64,000 nucleotides of DNA from contig JAIUOF010000001.1 of NCBI GenBank assembly GCA_020161355.1, positions 558,001 through 622,000 of the forward strand. Reading direction: 5' to 3'. The notes under the pieces were generated by a model. It did no database searches, had not been told where the DNA came from, and saw only the letters and a program-made list of their open reading frames with translations. Both the position numbers and the translations under genes were made by a program. Below, one piece after another: positions 9,862 through 19,652 of this stretch. Origin of the DNA: Bacteroidota bacterium. Lineage in GTDB: Bacteria; Bacteroidota; Bacteroidia; Cytophagales; Spirosomataceae. Numbering within the stretch: position 1 is the first letter of the stretch; each line of letters starts with the position of its first letter.

Positions 9862-10605
9862 TTACATTAACATACCCCCGTCAACCACCAACACCTGGCC
9901 GGTAATATAAGATGAAGCATCAGAACCTAAAAAAAGGCAAGCATTGGCAATGTCTTGTCCTTGCCCTGCTCTTTTTAATGGAATTGACTTAGTCCATTCT
10001 TTTAACTGCTCTTCATTAAGTTCTCCAGTCATTTCGGTTTCAATAAAACCAGGTGCAATGGCATTACATCTGATATTTCTGGAACCTAATTCTTTGGCAA
10101 TTGATTTGGTAAAACCTATCATACCCGCTTTAGATGCTGAGTAATTTGCCTGGCCTGCATTTCCCATTAATCCAACTACCGAAGAAATATTGATTATTGA
10201 ACCACTTTTGGCTCTCATCATAGGCTTGGTGGCGGCTTTGGTAAGATTAAAAACAGATTTCAGATTGATTCTTAAAACTTCATCCCATTGTTCTTCAGAC
10301 ATACGCATCAGGAGCGTGTCACGTGTAATACCAGCATTATTGATGACAACATCTACCCCACCAAAATCCTCAACCACCTGATTGATAAGATTTTCTGCAG
10401 AAGTATAGTCCGAGGCATCAGACTTATAACCTTTACAAAAAGTACCATACTGACTTAATTCCTGTTCCAAAGCTTGTCCTTTTTCAATTGAAGATAGATA
10501 AGTAAAAGCGACTCTTGCTCCATTTTTTGCAAATTCAGTCGCAATTGCTTTTCCAATACCTCTGGAAGCTCCAGTTACCAATACGCATTTATTACTCACG
10601 TTCAT
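9862..10605 (-). CDS. fabG: 3-oxoacyl-[ACP] reductase
   Basis: NADPH-dependent reductase of the fatty-acid elongation cycle. The 247-aa short-chain dehydrogenase has the nucleotide motif TGASRGIGKA at 11-20, NNAGITRD at 89-96, N114, the catalytic serine in ISSVVG and Y155/K159 in YSASKAG. The C-terminus GQVLVVDGGMLM is typical of FabG rather than other SDR enzymes. It overlaps the upstream rsmI by 14 bases, so the two are probably translationally coupled. Confidence 0.93.
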   Translation of the reverse strand: MNVSNKCVLVTGASRGIGKAIATEFAKNGARVAFTYLSSIEKGQALEQELSQYGTFCKGYKSDASDYTSAENLINQVVEDFGGVDVVINNAGITRDTLLMRMSEEQWDEVLRINLKSVFNLTKAATKPMMRAKSGSIINISSVVGLMGNAGQANYSASKAGMIGFTKSIAKELGSRNIRCNAIAPGFIETEMTGELNEEQLKEWTKSIPLKRAGQGQDIANACLFLGSDASSYITGQVLVVDGGMLM

Positions 10606-11287
10606 AATCTTTCTTTTTTGAATTATTTCCTTCTAAAACTATTACAATTTCGCCTTTTATAGAGCGGCTCGCAAAAATAGTAAGAATTTCTGACAATGTG
10701 CCCCTTAATGTTTCTTCATGTAACTTAGAAATCTCTCTGGAAACTGAAACCTTGCGGTTTTCGCCAAAATATTCAATAAAATTTTCCAGAGTTTTTAATA
10801 GCCTATGTGGTGACTCATAAAAAACCATAGTGCGTTTTTCGAATTTAAGCTCCGTTAATTTGGTTTGACGACCTTTTTTTACCGGCAGAAAACCTTCAAA
10901 AACAAAACTATCGGTGGGCAATCCCGATACCACCAATGCAGGTATCAAAGCAGAAGCCCCCGGAAGACAAACAACCTCTATTTCGTTTTGAACGCATTCA
11001 CGAACTATTAAAAATCCCGGATCAGAAATTCCGGGAGTGCCGGCGTCGGATATCAAAACAACCTTTTTGCCTTTTTTCAATTCCTCAATGATCCGGGCTA
11101 CAGTTTTATGTTCGTTGAATATATGATAACTCTGTAAGGGTTTTGAAATCTCAAAATGTTTTAGAAGAATACCTGATGTGCGGGTATCTTCAGCTAAAAT
11201 TAAATCAGCGTCTTTTAATATTTCTAAAGCCCTGATTGTCATATCTTTAAGATTCCCAATAGGCGTAGGCACTAAAATAAGAGGCAT
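10592..11287 (-). CDS. rsmI: 16S rRNA (cytidine1402-2'-O)-methyltransferase RsmI
   Basis: RsmI methylates the ribose of C1402 in the 16S rRNA decoding centre. The 231-aa sequence begins LILVPTPIGNLKDMTIRAL and has LAEDTRTSGILLKHF, VVLISDAGTPGISDPGF and VCLPGASALIPALVVSGLP, all diagnostic of the tetrapyrrole-methylase-fold RsmI family. First gene of the rsmI-fabG-VWA cluster. Confidence 0.96.
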   Translation of the reverse strand: MPLILVPTPIGNLKDMTIRALEILKDADLILAEDTRTSGILLKHFEISKPLQSYHIFNEHKTVARIIEELKKGKKVVLISDAGTPGISDPGFLIVRECVQNEIEVVCLPGASALIPALVVSGLPTDSFVFEGFLPVKKGRQTKLTELKFEKRTMVFYESPHRLLKTLENFIEYFGENRKVSVSREISKLHEETLRGTLSEILTIFASRSIKGEIVIVLEGNNSKKKDYERE

Positions 11288-11398
11288 TTGTCTTAAAAAT
11301 GTTAATGTTGATATCTTGATAATATTTTTTTTGGCAAAAAAATTGTATCCAATTAGAAGTTAGTTAATTACGCAATATAAACCTAATTATTAATCATA

Positions 11399-11536
11399 AT
11401 GATACTATTTTTAACTATTGCCATTTTATTACTTTCAATTGTTGTGGTCTCAAAATTTAAGCAAAAAAAGGAATCCGCTTTTCCAAAAGAGTACCTGGAA
11501 GCCATGAGGAACCGTCCAAGATCGACAAATTATTAA
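11399..11536 (+). CDS. Possible 45-aa single-pass membrane protein
   Basis: An ATG-initiated ORF of 45 codons: a hydrophobic helix from residue 2 to 18 (MILFLTIAILLLSIVVVSKF), then a basic, polar tail (KQKKESAFPKEYLEAMRNRP and a few more residues). It sits in a 0.5-kb gap with no other gene, starts 111 bases upstream of and divergent from rsmI, and its composition looks like a real small membrane protein. No family is recognised. It could be chance. Confidence 0.4.
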   Translation: MILFLTIAILLLSIVVVSKFKQKKESAFPKEYLEAMRNRPRSTNY

Positions 11537-11812
11537 CAATCAGATATTCTCAGAGAGCATCAAGGGAATACTATATCCTTTAAATTTAGTCAAAACAATT
11601 CTAAAACGCTACAAATAGGCAAATTTTGTCTCGTTTTTCCTATTTTCAACAAAATTCTTTAATCCACTGATAATCAACATTTCAACATTTTGTTTTTTTT
11701 TTAATTTATTGAAAATTAACAATTTATTAACTTTCTAAAAATTGGATAATTGTTTTGAATTTATGAAAGTATAGCTAATCCCGAGAAATAAAATTCTGAA
11801 AATAAGAACATA
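11537..11812. other. Intergenic, AT-rich, no gene seen
   Basis: Strongly AT-rich sequence between the small ORF and the tRNA-Ser terminator. I see no RNA structure, repeat or convincing promoter in it. Confidence 0.5.
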
Positions 11813-11838
11813 AAAAAAACCGACAAGAGTCGGTTTTT
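11813..11838 (-). terminator. Terminator of tRNA-Ser
   Basis: Stem AAAACCGAC / GTCGGTTTT with a 4-base loop, followed on the minus strand by a long T run, immediately after the tRNA 3' end. Confidence 0.9.
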
Positions 11839-11841
11839 AAG

Positions 11842-11926
11842 CAGAGAGAGAGGGATTCGAACCCCCGGACCTGTTACAGTCAACGGTTTTCAAGACCGCC
11901 GCATTCGACCACTCTGCCATCTCTCT
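11842..11926 (-). tRNA. tRNA-Ser (anticodon UGA)
   Basis: An 85-nt class II tRNA on the minus strand. Acceptor stem AGAGAGA pairs with TCTCTCT and G is the discriminator; CCA is not encoded. The anticodon loop is CTTGAAA (anticodon TGA), there is a long variable arm, and the T-loop is GGTTCGAATCC. A promoter and a terminator flank it, so it is transcribed alone. Confidence 0.96.
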
Positions 11927-11953
11927 AAATAAGCTTGTGAGCGAAATCGGATG

Positions 11954-11983
11954 CAAAGATACCAGTTTTTTCCTTAAAGGCAA
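11954..11983 (-). promoter_or_regulatory. tRNA-Ser promoter
   Basis: On the minus strand TTG (11981-11983), 19 bases, then TATCTTTG (11954-11961). The predicted start leaves a leader of roughly 20 nt before the tRNA. Confidence 0.8.
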
Positions 11984-12064
11984 TAGCCTGCTAATAGTTT
12001 TTTTTGAAAAATAAAAAAATAAAAATCTAAACCACTAGCTATCAACAAGTAAAAATTAATAAAT

Positions 12065-14818
12065 TTATTCCCTTTTGCAGATATTTTTAAAATCACAAAA
12101 CCTACAATTCTTTTTGTCCTCAGTTTGCAGAATATCCTTTTCCGGATTTAACATCTCACGGACTATATTTTTTAATGCATTTTCAATTTCCCCAAACAAA
12201 AGCTCATCATTTCCATTCATTTCAGGCAGTGAATAATCATTTTGTAAATTACGAAAAGAATATATTCTAGACTTTAAACAGATTTGATTTTTGTCGAAAT
12301 TTAGTAAGTCAGATTTGTTCAAATTTTTGAAAACCAAATAAATATAAAAATACAGCTGCCTAATTTTTCCAAATTTCTCCTCTGAAAATATCTCTTCAAT
12401 ATTTTTAGTTTCAGCTTTATTAAAATCAACTTCTCCACTTTTAAAGTCTATTAATTCTATTACATTCCCATGTTTTTCAATCTTATCAATTGTTCCCTTG
12501 AATTTGACTTTTGTGCTATAAAAATCTGAAATAGATTCAAGGTATAATTCATTGGCTATAATTTCATAAGGTTGCGAAATGTTTGCAATTCTCAGATCGA
12601 AATATTGCTCAAGCAACTTTTCAGCTACATTTTTTAATAAATAATTTAGCCCTTGCTTATTATCAATTTTAACTTCCAGTTCAGTAAATACTTTTTCCAG
12701 TATGACAGGAAGGTTTACTTTATTAAATTCTAATTTTTCTCTGGATTTGAGGCCTTTGTCAAAGTCAGAAAGTTCTAATACGGCGTGTAGAATAACCCCG
12801 AAAGTATCAACTTTTATGGTTTCTGAAATTTCATTCTCAGGTCTGAGCTTCTCTACATTGAGCCAATAGAACTTTAGCGGGCAATCGATATAATTGTTTA
12901 AAGTTGTTGGGCTCAAACCATTATTTTCAAGATAGGTTTTTAAATTTTCCAGAACGGCCCCTTGCTTCTTTATCAAAATTGACCGATTTTCAATTTCATT
13001 TCTAACCTTTGTTTCAAAACTAACTTTGGGGTAAGTTATTTTCAAAGCATCATTTACGGTTTTCAATTGATTTTCAATTTGGCTTATAAATCGGCTCTTT
13101 TCTTTCACGGTCATTTCATTACTTGAACCTGTCAGATAAATCAAATTAATGTTTTGTGCCCTTTGTAGCAACCTGAAAAAGTGATACGCCATAATGGAGT
13201 CCTGATCGGTATATTGGGGCAAATTGAAATAAAAGGCCGCATCGTTGGAAATGAAACTATTTGCTCTGGTATTAGATGGCAAGAAACCTTCGTTGAGCGA
13301 CATTAAAGTTACATTCTCAAAGTCAAGACAGCGTGTTTCGAGCAAACTCATGATTTGAAGTGGGGTATTCTGGTCGCCTTCAAATGGAAGTTTTTCGTTT
13401 TTCAACATCTCATCAATCAAAATACCAAAAGCATTTAAAGAAATGGCAAATCCATTTTTTAGCTCATCATTTATTATTAAAAGTTTGACTTTCAGAGCAT
13501 TGCAAAATGAAACCTCCAAAGAATGTTCAATTACAGCCGGAATTATTTCATTTAAAAATTCGGAAATTACTTCAATCAATTTAATAGAATCACCTGTAGC
13601 AAAAAGTAAATTAATGAAGCGATGTTTTGATTCCTGAAAATCAAAAATCGAAAAATAAAATTTTGAACTTTTCTTAATACTTTTTTCAATTTGAACATAA
13701 GAATTTCCAAGTAATAATCTGAAAATATCATGTTCTATAAGTCTGATAAGGATATTTCTATGGATTTTTTGGCTTTTTTGGAAATCTATGAAATTAGAAA
13801 TCAAGGATTTGACCAGGCTCGAAACCTTACTTCCTGAAAGCGGAATACCTATCGACACATTGAGTTTAAGGTTTTTTTCTGGAAGATTTAGAATCAGGGG
13901 TTCAAATTGAGCTTCATCAAGTACAGCCAGAACCTGTGAGCTATCCTTTTGCTCCTGAATAATATTTTTCACCAATTTTATTTGTGCGGATTCGTTGGGT
14001 ACTTCAAATATCCTGATTTCTTTGGGTAAATTTCCCAGTAAATCAAACTCATAATTCCATGGACCAAAATTCCCGCTTTTTTTATACTGCAAAAGCTTTT
14101 TACCCGCCTTTTGGTCTGATTTCATGTAAAAACTATCTGTATCCCATATACAAGCAGTTCTATTATTTTTTACTAAAAACCTGATAATTTCTTCTTCAGC
14201 TTTGCTTAAAGCATTGAGACCGATGAAATAATGCTTTTTCCCTGTGTTTTCGAACAATTCTTCCTTCTTTTCTGAAACCAACCTATATGCCAGGCCTCTG
14301 CTACATTCATTATCATTCAACAAGTCTTTTTGAAGTTCCTCATAAAGAAAAGCCACTTTATCAAAAAAACTGAAATAGCTAATTGCATTATCGGAAAACT
14401 GAAAATCTTGAGACAAACCCCACCTTTCTATCGCCTGAGCCTCACTCATATATTTAAATAGCTGATGAGGGTGTTGAACCAGGGCAAAATCAATATTTTC
14501 AAAATCTTTTAGTAGCGTTGGAATCCATTGTAAAAAAGTATCTATTGACTGATTTGGATCTATTTTTTGCCAAATCTTGAAAGACCTCAGATATAAATTG
14601 ATATTATCAACCAATCTTAATCCTGATTTTTCTATTAAATAATCATCAATTGCGATGATTTTTGGCAAAAAAAATGGCTTTTCTGAAAATTGGGAAAACT
14701 CTTTTTTGAAATAATAAACAGACCTACGGCTGGGCAAAATAATTACCAGATCACGAAGTGAATCGAGCGGATTTTGAGAAAAAATATCTTTTGCGGCAAT
14801 TTTTAGAAATGAATCCAT
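12065..14818 (-). CDS. AddB-like PD-(D/E)XK nuclease with Fe-S cluster
   Basis: A 917-aa protein resembling the AddB/RecB-nuclease family of double-strand-break repair. The N-terminal LVIILPSRRSVYYFKKEF looks like a helicase-fold remnant. The C-terminal nuclease has KGTIDKIE and then LIDFKSGEVDF (D791, K793). Four cysteines fit the AddB iron-sulfur arrangement: C646 (NYIDCPLKFYW) and C905, C908, C914 (CRFCDFKNIC). No addA/UvrD-like partner is adjacent; the gene stands alone between tRNA-Ser and the photolyase gene. A partner helicase elsewhere is expected. Confidence 0.82.
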   Translation of the reverse strand: MDSFLKIAAKDIFSQNPLDSLRDLVIILPSRRSVYYFKKEFSQFSEKPFFLPKIIAIDDYLIEKSGLRLVDNINLYLRSFKIWQKIDPNQSIDTFLQWIPTLLKDFENIDFALVQHPHQLFKYMSEAQAIERWGLSQDFQFSDNAISYFSFFDKVAFLYEELQKDLLNDNECSRGLAYRLVSEKKEELFENTGKKHYFIGLNALSKAEEEIIRFLVKNNRTACIWDTDSFYMKSDQKAGKKLLQYKKSGNFGPWNYEFDLLGNLPKEIRIFEVPNESAQIKLVKNIIQEQKDSSQVLAVLDEAQFEPLILNLPEKNLKLNVSIGIPLSGSKVSSLVKSLISNFIDFQKSQKIHRNILIRLIEHDIFRLLLGNSYVQIEKSIKKSSKFYFSIFDFQESKHRFINLLFATGDSIKLIEVISEFLNEIIPAVIEHSLEVSFCNALKVKLLIINDELKNGFAISLNAFGILIDEMLKNEKLPFEGDQNTPLQIMSLLETRCLDFENVTLMSLNEGFLPSNTRANSFISNDAAFYFNLPQYTDQDSIMAYHFFRLLQRAQNINLIYLTGSSNEMTVKEKSRFISQIENQLKTVNDALKITYPKVSFETKVRNEIENRSILIKKQGAVLENLKTYLENNGLSPTTLNNYIDCPLKFYWLNVEKLRPENEISETIKVDTFGVILHAVLELSDFDKGLKSREKLEFNKVNLPVILEKVFTELEVKIDNKQGLNYLLKNVAEKLLEQYFDLRIANISQPYEIIANELYLESISDFYSTKVKFKGTIDKIEKHGNVIELIDFKSGEVDFNKAETKNIEEIFSEEKFGKIRQLYFYIYLVFKNLNKSDLLNFDKNQICLKSRIYSFRNLQNDYSLPEMNGNDELLFGEIENALKNIVREMLNPEKDILQTEDKKNCRFCDFKNICKRE

Positions 14819-14891
14819 TGAACAGAAAATTACCCAAAGCTACAAAAAGAGCGTTTTAAAAAAAAACTAAGGCAAAAAAGCTATGCTTTGA

Positions 14892-16205
14892 TTACGATAA
14901 TGCTTGTTTATAGACTTCCAGTGCCCTTTTTCTTGCAAAATCATGATTAACAATTGGTTTGGGATAAGAGAAATCCTGAAATTCCGGTACCCACTTCTTT
15001 ATGTAAGATAAATTTGGGTCAAATTTTTTGGTTTGTTCAACCGGATTAAAAACTCTAAAGTATGGTGCAGCGTCACAACCACTTCCTGATGCCCACTGCC
15101 AGCCTCCGTTATTTGCGGCAAAATCAAAATCCAGGAGTTTTTCGGCAAAATACGCCTCTCCCCACCTCCAGTCTATCAAAAGGTCTTTACACAAAAAGGA
15201 TGCAACTATCATTCTTACACGATTATGCATGAAACCCGTGATGTTCAGCTCTCTCATTCCTGCATCAACGATTGGAAAACCTGTCTTACCATTACACCAG
15301 GCCTCAAATTCAGCTTCATTATTTCGCCATTTGATCAAGTCATATTTGGATTTAAAACTTTGACCTGAATTAATTTGAGGAAAATTAGCAGTGATATTCA
15401 TATAAAAGTCTCTCCAAATCAACTCATTGAGCCAGGTTTCATTGTATTTTAATGCAAACTGTACACACTTTCTGATGCTTATTGTGCCAAATCTGAGGTG
15501 TACACTTAGTCGGGAAGTCCGCTCAATAGAAGGTATATCTCTGGTATTATGATAGTTAGCAACGACTTCCTGATTAAGTATTGGCAAACTATATTTTAAA
15601 TTTGTGGACTGAAAGCCCATTTCTATCAATTCAGGCATTTTTAATGGTCCTGTTTTCAAAAAATTCCCGAAATACTTTTCGGTAGGATAAGGTTTAATGA
15701 AAAAACCGGTCAAACTTGCTTTCCACTTCTTTGAGTAGGGTGTAAAAACTGTATATGGTTCATTTGAACCCGATAAAATCTCATTTTTTTCAAAAATACA
15801 TTGGTCTTTGTAAGAGAAAAATCCTATACCTGACTGATTACAAAGGAGTTTTATGGTCGCATCCCTTTCCAGAGCATATTTTTCATAATCGTGGTTGGTG
15901 TAAACTTCTTTTATGTTAAATTCATTTATCAGATTTTTCCAAACTTCTTCAGGTGATCCATATTTTACCATTAGATCTGTTCCCAATTTTCCTAAATCAC
16001 TTTTAAAAGATGTAATGGTCTGATAAATAAAATCAACCCTTTTATCAGACTTATTGTTAAGTTTTTCCAAAATGTTCTTATCGAAAATAAACAGTGGGAG
16101 GACTTCCAATCCTGACTTTAAGGCATAATATAGTCCGGCATTATCTTCAAGTCTTAAATCGCGTCTAAACCAAAAAATTGCAACTTCTTTTTTCATTAAC
16201 ATCAT
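14892..16205 (-). CDS. Deoxyribodipyrimidine photolyase / cryptochrome family
   Basis: A 437-aa FAD-dependent protein of the class I photolyase-cryptochrome family, which splits UV-induced pyrimidine dimers with light. The N-terminal Rossmann domain (AIFWFRRDLRLEDNAGLYYA) is followed by the FAD-binding helical domain: TSRLSVHLRFGTISIRKCVQ, ELIWRDFYMNI, MRELNITGFMHNRVRMIVAS and NNGGWQWASGSGCDAAPYFR. The WQWASGSGCD motif favours a CPD photolyase. Several in-frame ATGs lie at the start; 16196 is an equally good start. Confidence 0.9.
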   Translation of the reverse strand: MMLMKKEVAIFWFRRDLRLEDNAGLYYALKSGLEVLPLFIFDKNILEKLNNKSDKRVDFIYQTITSFKSDLGKLGTDLMVKYGSPEEVWKNLINEFNIKEVYTNHDYEKYALERDATIKLLCNQSGIGFFSYKDQCIFEKNEILSGSNEPYTVFTPYSKKWKASLTGFFIKPYPTEKYFGNFLKTGPLKMPELIEMGFQSTNLKYSLPILNQEVVANYHNTRDIPSIERTSRLSVHLRFGTISIRKCVQFALKYNETWLNELIWRDFYMNITANFPQINSGQSFKSKYDLIKWRNNEAEFEAWCNGKTGFPIVDAGMRELNITGFMHNRVRMIVASFLCKDLLIDWRWGEAYFAEKLLDFDFAANNGGWQWASGSGCDAAPYFRVFNPVEQTKKFDPNLSYIKKWVPEFQDFSYPKPIVNHDFARKRALEVYKQALS

Positions 16206-16312
16206 TTTTAGGACTAACTTTGTTGAATAAAATTTGTTTGGATTTTTAGATAAAAATCACTCAAAAGAGCGTTTTCATTTGTATCATTTTTTCAATTCAA
16301 AATAAATTTATC

Positions 16313-17023
16313 ATGAAACTCAAATTTTTTGTCATTTTATTGTTAGCTGTAAATATAGCTAATGGTCAAAAATCTGCTCAGGATGTAATCAAAAAGTATT
16401 TGGATGTAACCAACATTTCAAAAAGCAGTGCTAAAATCACTGATTTAGTGATTTCAACCACCACCGAAACTCCCAGAGGAGTAAGCGAAACCGAAACAAA
16501 AATTGCGTTTCCTTTTAAATACAGCACTTCAATGTTTTCAAATGGTATGGAATTGATGTCTTCAAAATTTGATGGGGAAACCTTTGTAATGAAAAGCAAT
16601 TGGGGAAATAACAATCAGGAACCCAAAAAAGGTAAAGAGGCCATTAATGAGTCGGCAAGAGCCAATCCCTTTGTAGAATTAGAATATGAAAAACTTGGAT
16701 TTACGACTACCCTACTCCCTTCAGAATCTTTCGAAGGAATTAATTACGATGTGATTGAAATAAAAGATACTGACGGAAAAATTTCAAAAGATTATTTTAA
16801 TCCCACCACCGGATTGAAAGACCGGACTTCGGTTACACGCACCAGCCCGAGAGGGACAATGGAAATAACCACTGTATTTGAAAATTATAAAGCTTTTAAA
16901 GGTTCCGATATCCTTTTTCCAACTATCAGAAAGCAAAAAACACAAATGGGTGAGATGAGTACAGAGGTACAATCAATCAAATTTAACAAAGGCTTGAAGC
17001 CCAAAGATTTTGAAATAAAATAA
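16313..17023 (+). CDS. Exported LolA-like protein of unknown function
   Basis: A 236-aa exported protein with a signal peptide of about 18 residues ending NGQ. The rest, starting QDVIKKYLDVTNISKSSAKI, alternates strands and resembles the LolA/outer-membrane-lipoprotein-sorting fold often seen at the end of Bacteroidota M16 peptidases (DYFNPTTGLKDR, FPTIRKQKTQMGEM). It ends 1 base before purK, so it may share that transcript. Function not recognised; the fold assignment is an inference. Confidence 0.6.
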   Translation: MKLKFFVILLLAVNIANGQKSAQDVIKKYLDVTNISKSSAKITDLVISTTTETPRGVSETETKIAFPFKYSTSMFSNGMELMSSKFDGETFVMKSNWGNNNQEPKKGKEAINESARANPFVELEYEKLGFTTTLLPSESFEGINYDVIEIKDTDGKISKDYFNPTTGLKDRTSVTRTSPRGTMEITTVFENYKAFKGSDILFPTIRKQKTQMGEMSTEVQSIKFNKGLKPKDFEIK

Positions 17024-17024
17024 T

Positions 17025-18164
17025 ATGGGTTTTAAAAACAATGTAAAAATTGGTATTTTAGGGGGTGGTCAGCTTGGAAAAATGTTGATTCAGACAGCCC
17101 TTGATTTTGATTTCGATATTTCGGTGCTGGAAAATGATCCTCACTGCCCTTGTGCAGCCATTTCAGGTAATTTTATACTCGGTGATATTATGGATTTTGA
17201 TACCGTTTATAATTTTGGCAAGACGGTTGATATTATTACAATTGAAATTGAAAATGTAAATATTGAGGCCTTAAGAAAACTGGAATCTGAAGGCAAAAAG
17301 GTTTATCCACAGCCCGAAATTGTTGAAAAAATTAAAGATAAAACTATTCAGAAAAAGTTTTTTGATGACTATAATATCCCTACCTCAGCGTTTTTTCTGG
17401 TAGAAAATAAGAATGATGCCATTGAAAAAATAAAAAGCTTTCCGGTAGTCAATAAAATTGGTGTTGGTGGATATGATGGCCGGGGCGTTCAAATAATCAG
17501 AAATGAGGCGGAGCTTGAGAAAGTTTTTGACGCAAAGGGCATCATAGAGGAACTAATAAATTTTGAGAAGGAACTGGCAGTAATTGTTGCGAGAAACCCC
17601 TCTGGTCAGATTGTAGCTTTTCCGGTGGTTGAGATGGTCTTTCATCCCGAAGCCAATCTGGTGGAATATTTGTTTTCTCCGGCTAATATCAACTCTGAAA
17701 TAGAAGAAAAAGCTAAAAGTATTGCCAAATCAGTTGCGGAAAGATTCGAGATCGTAGGTTTATTGGCTGTTGAAATGTTTTTAACCCGGGAAGGTGAAAT
17801 ATTGGTAAATGAGGTCGCTCCACGTCCTCACAATAGTGGTCATCATACCCAAAAAGCCAACCTGATTTCACAGTTTGATATGCATTGGAGAGCTATTCTG
17901 GACTTACCTTTGCTTGACTTACGACCTATTTCTACTGCGGCAATGGTCAATATCCTGGGGGAGCCTGGTCATGAGGGACAAGTAGTAATTGAAGGACTAG
18001 ATCAGATTTTAGGAATTGAGGGTGTATTCCCTTTTTTCTACGGTAAAAAGACCACCAAACCTTTCAGAAAAATGGGTCATGTAACAATTTTGGAATCAAA
18101 TTTTGAATATTTGATTGAAAAGGTGAATTTTGTAAAAGATAAACTAAAGGTAATTTCCAAATAA
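17025..18164 (+). CDS. purK: 5-(carboxyamino)imidazole ribonucleotide synthase PurK
   Basis: PurK uses ATP and bicarbonate to carboxylate AIR on its exocyclic nitrogen, the first of two steps to CAIR in purine synthesis. The 379-aa ATP-grasp protein starts [18 protein letters not shown] and has [37 protein letters not shown] and [11 protein letters not shown], all typical. Its product is the substrate of purE, 5 bases downstream. Confidence 0.96.
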   Translation: MGFKNNVKIGILGGGQLGKMLIQTALDFDFDISVLENDPHCPCAAISGNFILGDIMDFDTVYNFGKTVDIITIEIENVNIEALRKLESEGKKVYPQPEIVEKIKDKTIQKKFFDDYNIPTSAFFLVENKNDAIEKIKSFPVVNKIGVGGYDGRGVQIIRNEAELEKVFDAKGIIEELINFEKELAVIVARNPSGQIVAFPVVEMVFHPEANLVEYLFSPANINSEIEEKAKSIAKSVAERFEIVGLLAVEMFLTREGEILVNEVAPRPHNSGHHTQKANLISQFDMHWRAILDLPLLDLRPISTAAMVNILGEPGHEGQVVIEGLDQILGIEGVFPFFYGKKTTKPFRKMGHVTILESNFEYLIEKVNFVKDKLKVISK

Positions 18165-18169
18165 ACTGC

Positions 18170-18649
18170 ATGGTAGGAATAATAATGGGAAGCAGCTCCG
18201 ACATGAAAGTCATGCAGGGTGCGGTAGAGATTTTTGAAAAATTTGGAGTTCCTTTCGAAGTTGAGGTAGTCTCAGCACACAGGACACCAGAAAGGATGCT
18301 GGAATATGCGAAAACCGCCTTAGAAAGAGGACTTAAAGTCATTATTGCTGGGGCTGGTGGTGCGGCACACTTGCCAGGTATGGTTGCATCAGCCACTATT
18401 TTGCCGGTAATAGGGGTTCCTGTTAAGTCGAGCAATTCAATTGACGGCTGGGATTCTATTTTATCAATACTTCAAATGCCCAATGGCGTACCAGTAGCAA
18501 CTGTGGCTTTGAATGCTTCCATGAATGCTGGCCTACTGGCTGTTCAGATTCTCGGTACCGAAAATGCCGATTTGAAATCAAAATTATTGGAATATAAAAT
18601 CGAATTAAAAGAGAAAGTTAACTTAATGAATACCGAAATTAAAAAATAA
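18170..18649 (+). CDS. purE: N5-CAIR mutase PurE
   Basis: PurE moves the carboxyl group of N5-CAIR to carbon to give CAIR. The 159-aa protein has the class I signature [42 protein letters not shown] and [20 protein letters not shown]. It is directly downstream of purK, as in many genomes. Confidence 0.96.
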   Translation: MVGIIMGSSSDMKVMQGAVEIFEKFGVPFEVEVVSAHRTPERMLEYAKTALERGLKVIIAGAGGAAHLPGMVASATILPVIGVPVKSSNSIDGWDSILSILQMPNGVPVATVALNASMNAGLLAVQILGTENADLKSKLLEYKIELKEKVNLMNTEIKK

Positions 18650-18652
18650 ACA

Positions 18653-19306
18653 ATGGAATTTGAAGACAGAAACCCCAAACCCGATCAACCAAACGGCACC
18701 ACGCCTACTGCAGTACTAGCGGTTTTGATTGTATTAGTATGTGTACTTTTATACGTTGGCTGGCAGATGATGTCTGATGAATCTAACTCCAGTTCTGAAC
18801 TAGCCGCTGAAGAAATTGTAGTCCCTAAAACAACGGATTCTATTGTAGTGGATGAGGATGATACCAAAAATCAAATCACTGAAGCTACAAAACCGGAAGA
18901 AACAATTTCCGAAGATAAAAAATCTGAAGAAGCCTCATCAAAGCCAAAAGAGGAAGTAAAAAAAGAAGAGCCGGCTGTTGAAGCTCCAAAGTATAAAGGT
19001 GAAACGGCAAAACATATTGTTAAATCTGGGGAGACTTTTTATGGAATTGCTAATAAATTCAATGTTAGTGGAAATACGCTCAAAAAATTAAATCCGGGGG
19101 TTGATCCAGAGGGAATAAAAGTTGGTGTAACTAAATTAATTGTGCCGGTTCAAGCAGTTCATACCGTGGGGCCTGGCGATATCCTGAGAGTTGTTGCCAG
19201 CAAGTACGGGATTACAGTTGAACAATTAATGGCTGCAAACGGAAAGACCAAAAATTTCGCTGAAAGAGGAGAAAAGTTATTAATCCCGAACAAAAACAAA
19301 GAATAA
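18653..19306 (+). CDS. Membrane-anchored LysM protein
   Basis: A 217-aa protein with one transmembrane helix at about residues 18-38 (AVLAVLIVLVCVLLYVGWQM), a charged Glu/Lys/Ser-rich linker, and two LysM domains (HIVKSGETFYGIANKFNVSG and HTVGPGDILRVVASKYGITV). LysM domains bind the glycan of peptidoglycan, so the protein probably tethers inner membrane to cell wall. It follows purE by 3 bases but has no obvious link to purine synthesis; it is followed by a strong terminator. Confidence 0.85.
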   Translation: MEFEDRNPKPDQPNGTTPTAVLAVLIVLVCVLLYVGWQMMSDESNSSSELAAEEIVVPKTTDSIVVDEDDTKNQITEATKPEETISEDKKSEEASSKPKEEVKKEEPAVEAPKYKGETAKHIVKSGETFYGIANKFNVSGNTLKKLNPGVDPEGIKVGVTKLIVPVQAVHTVGPGDILRVVASKYGITVEQLMAANGKTKNFAERGEKLLIPNKNKE

Positions 19307-19324
19307 GATCTGAAATATATAACA

Positions 19325-19358
19325 AAAGAGCTACCGTTTCCGATAGCTCTTTTTTTTA
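19325..19358 (+). terminator. Terminator of the purK-purE-LysM operon
   Basis: Stem AGAGCTA / TAGCTCT with a 10-base loop, followed by a run of eight or more T. The A run on its left makes it usable by the convergent 83-aa gene too. Confidence 0.9.
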
Positions 19359-19371
19359 TTTTTTATAAAGT

Positions 19372-19623
19372 CTAAAGTAAATACAAAACCATGGTTAAAA
19401 TAATAGCAACCATCAAAGCTATGTTGAACCATTTTTTGGATGATTCAACTTTATGATTTAATAGTACCAGCATCAAAAGCACCGAAATCCCCAAAAAGAC
19501 CTCCTGAAATATCATTTGAAATTTACCAGCCGGTAATTGATAAGAAAAAAACAAAGCCATGAAAATACAGGCGGCTACACCTATTTTTAGATATTTTAAT
19601 TTGTTTTCAGTACTTAAATTCAT
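19372..19623 (-). CDS. Small membrane protein, 83 aa
   Basis: Three hydrophobic stretches (GVAACIFMALFFSYQL, FQEVFLGISVLLMLVLL, WFNIALMVAIILTMVLYLL) in 83 residues and a charged N-terminus. It starts 29 bases after lspA on the same strand and is probably the last gene of a proline dehydrogenase-lspA-83aa transcript. No family recognised. Confidence 0.6.
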   Translation of the reverse strand: MNLSTENKLKYLKIGVAACIFMALFFSYQLPAGKFQMIFQEVFLGISVLLMLVLLNHKVESSKKWFNIALMVAIILTMVLYLL

Positions 19624-19652
19624 AGTAACTACATTCTAAATTAATTTATAAT

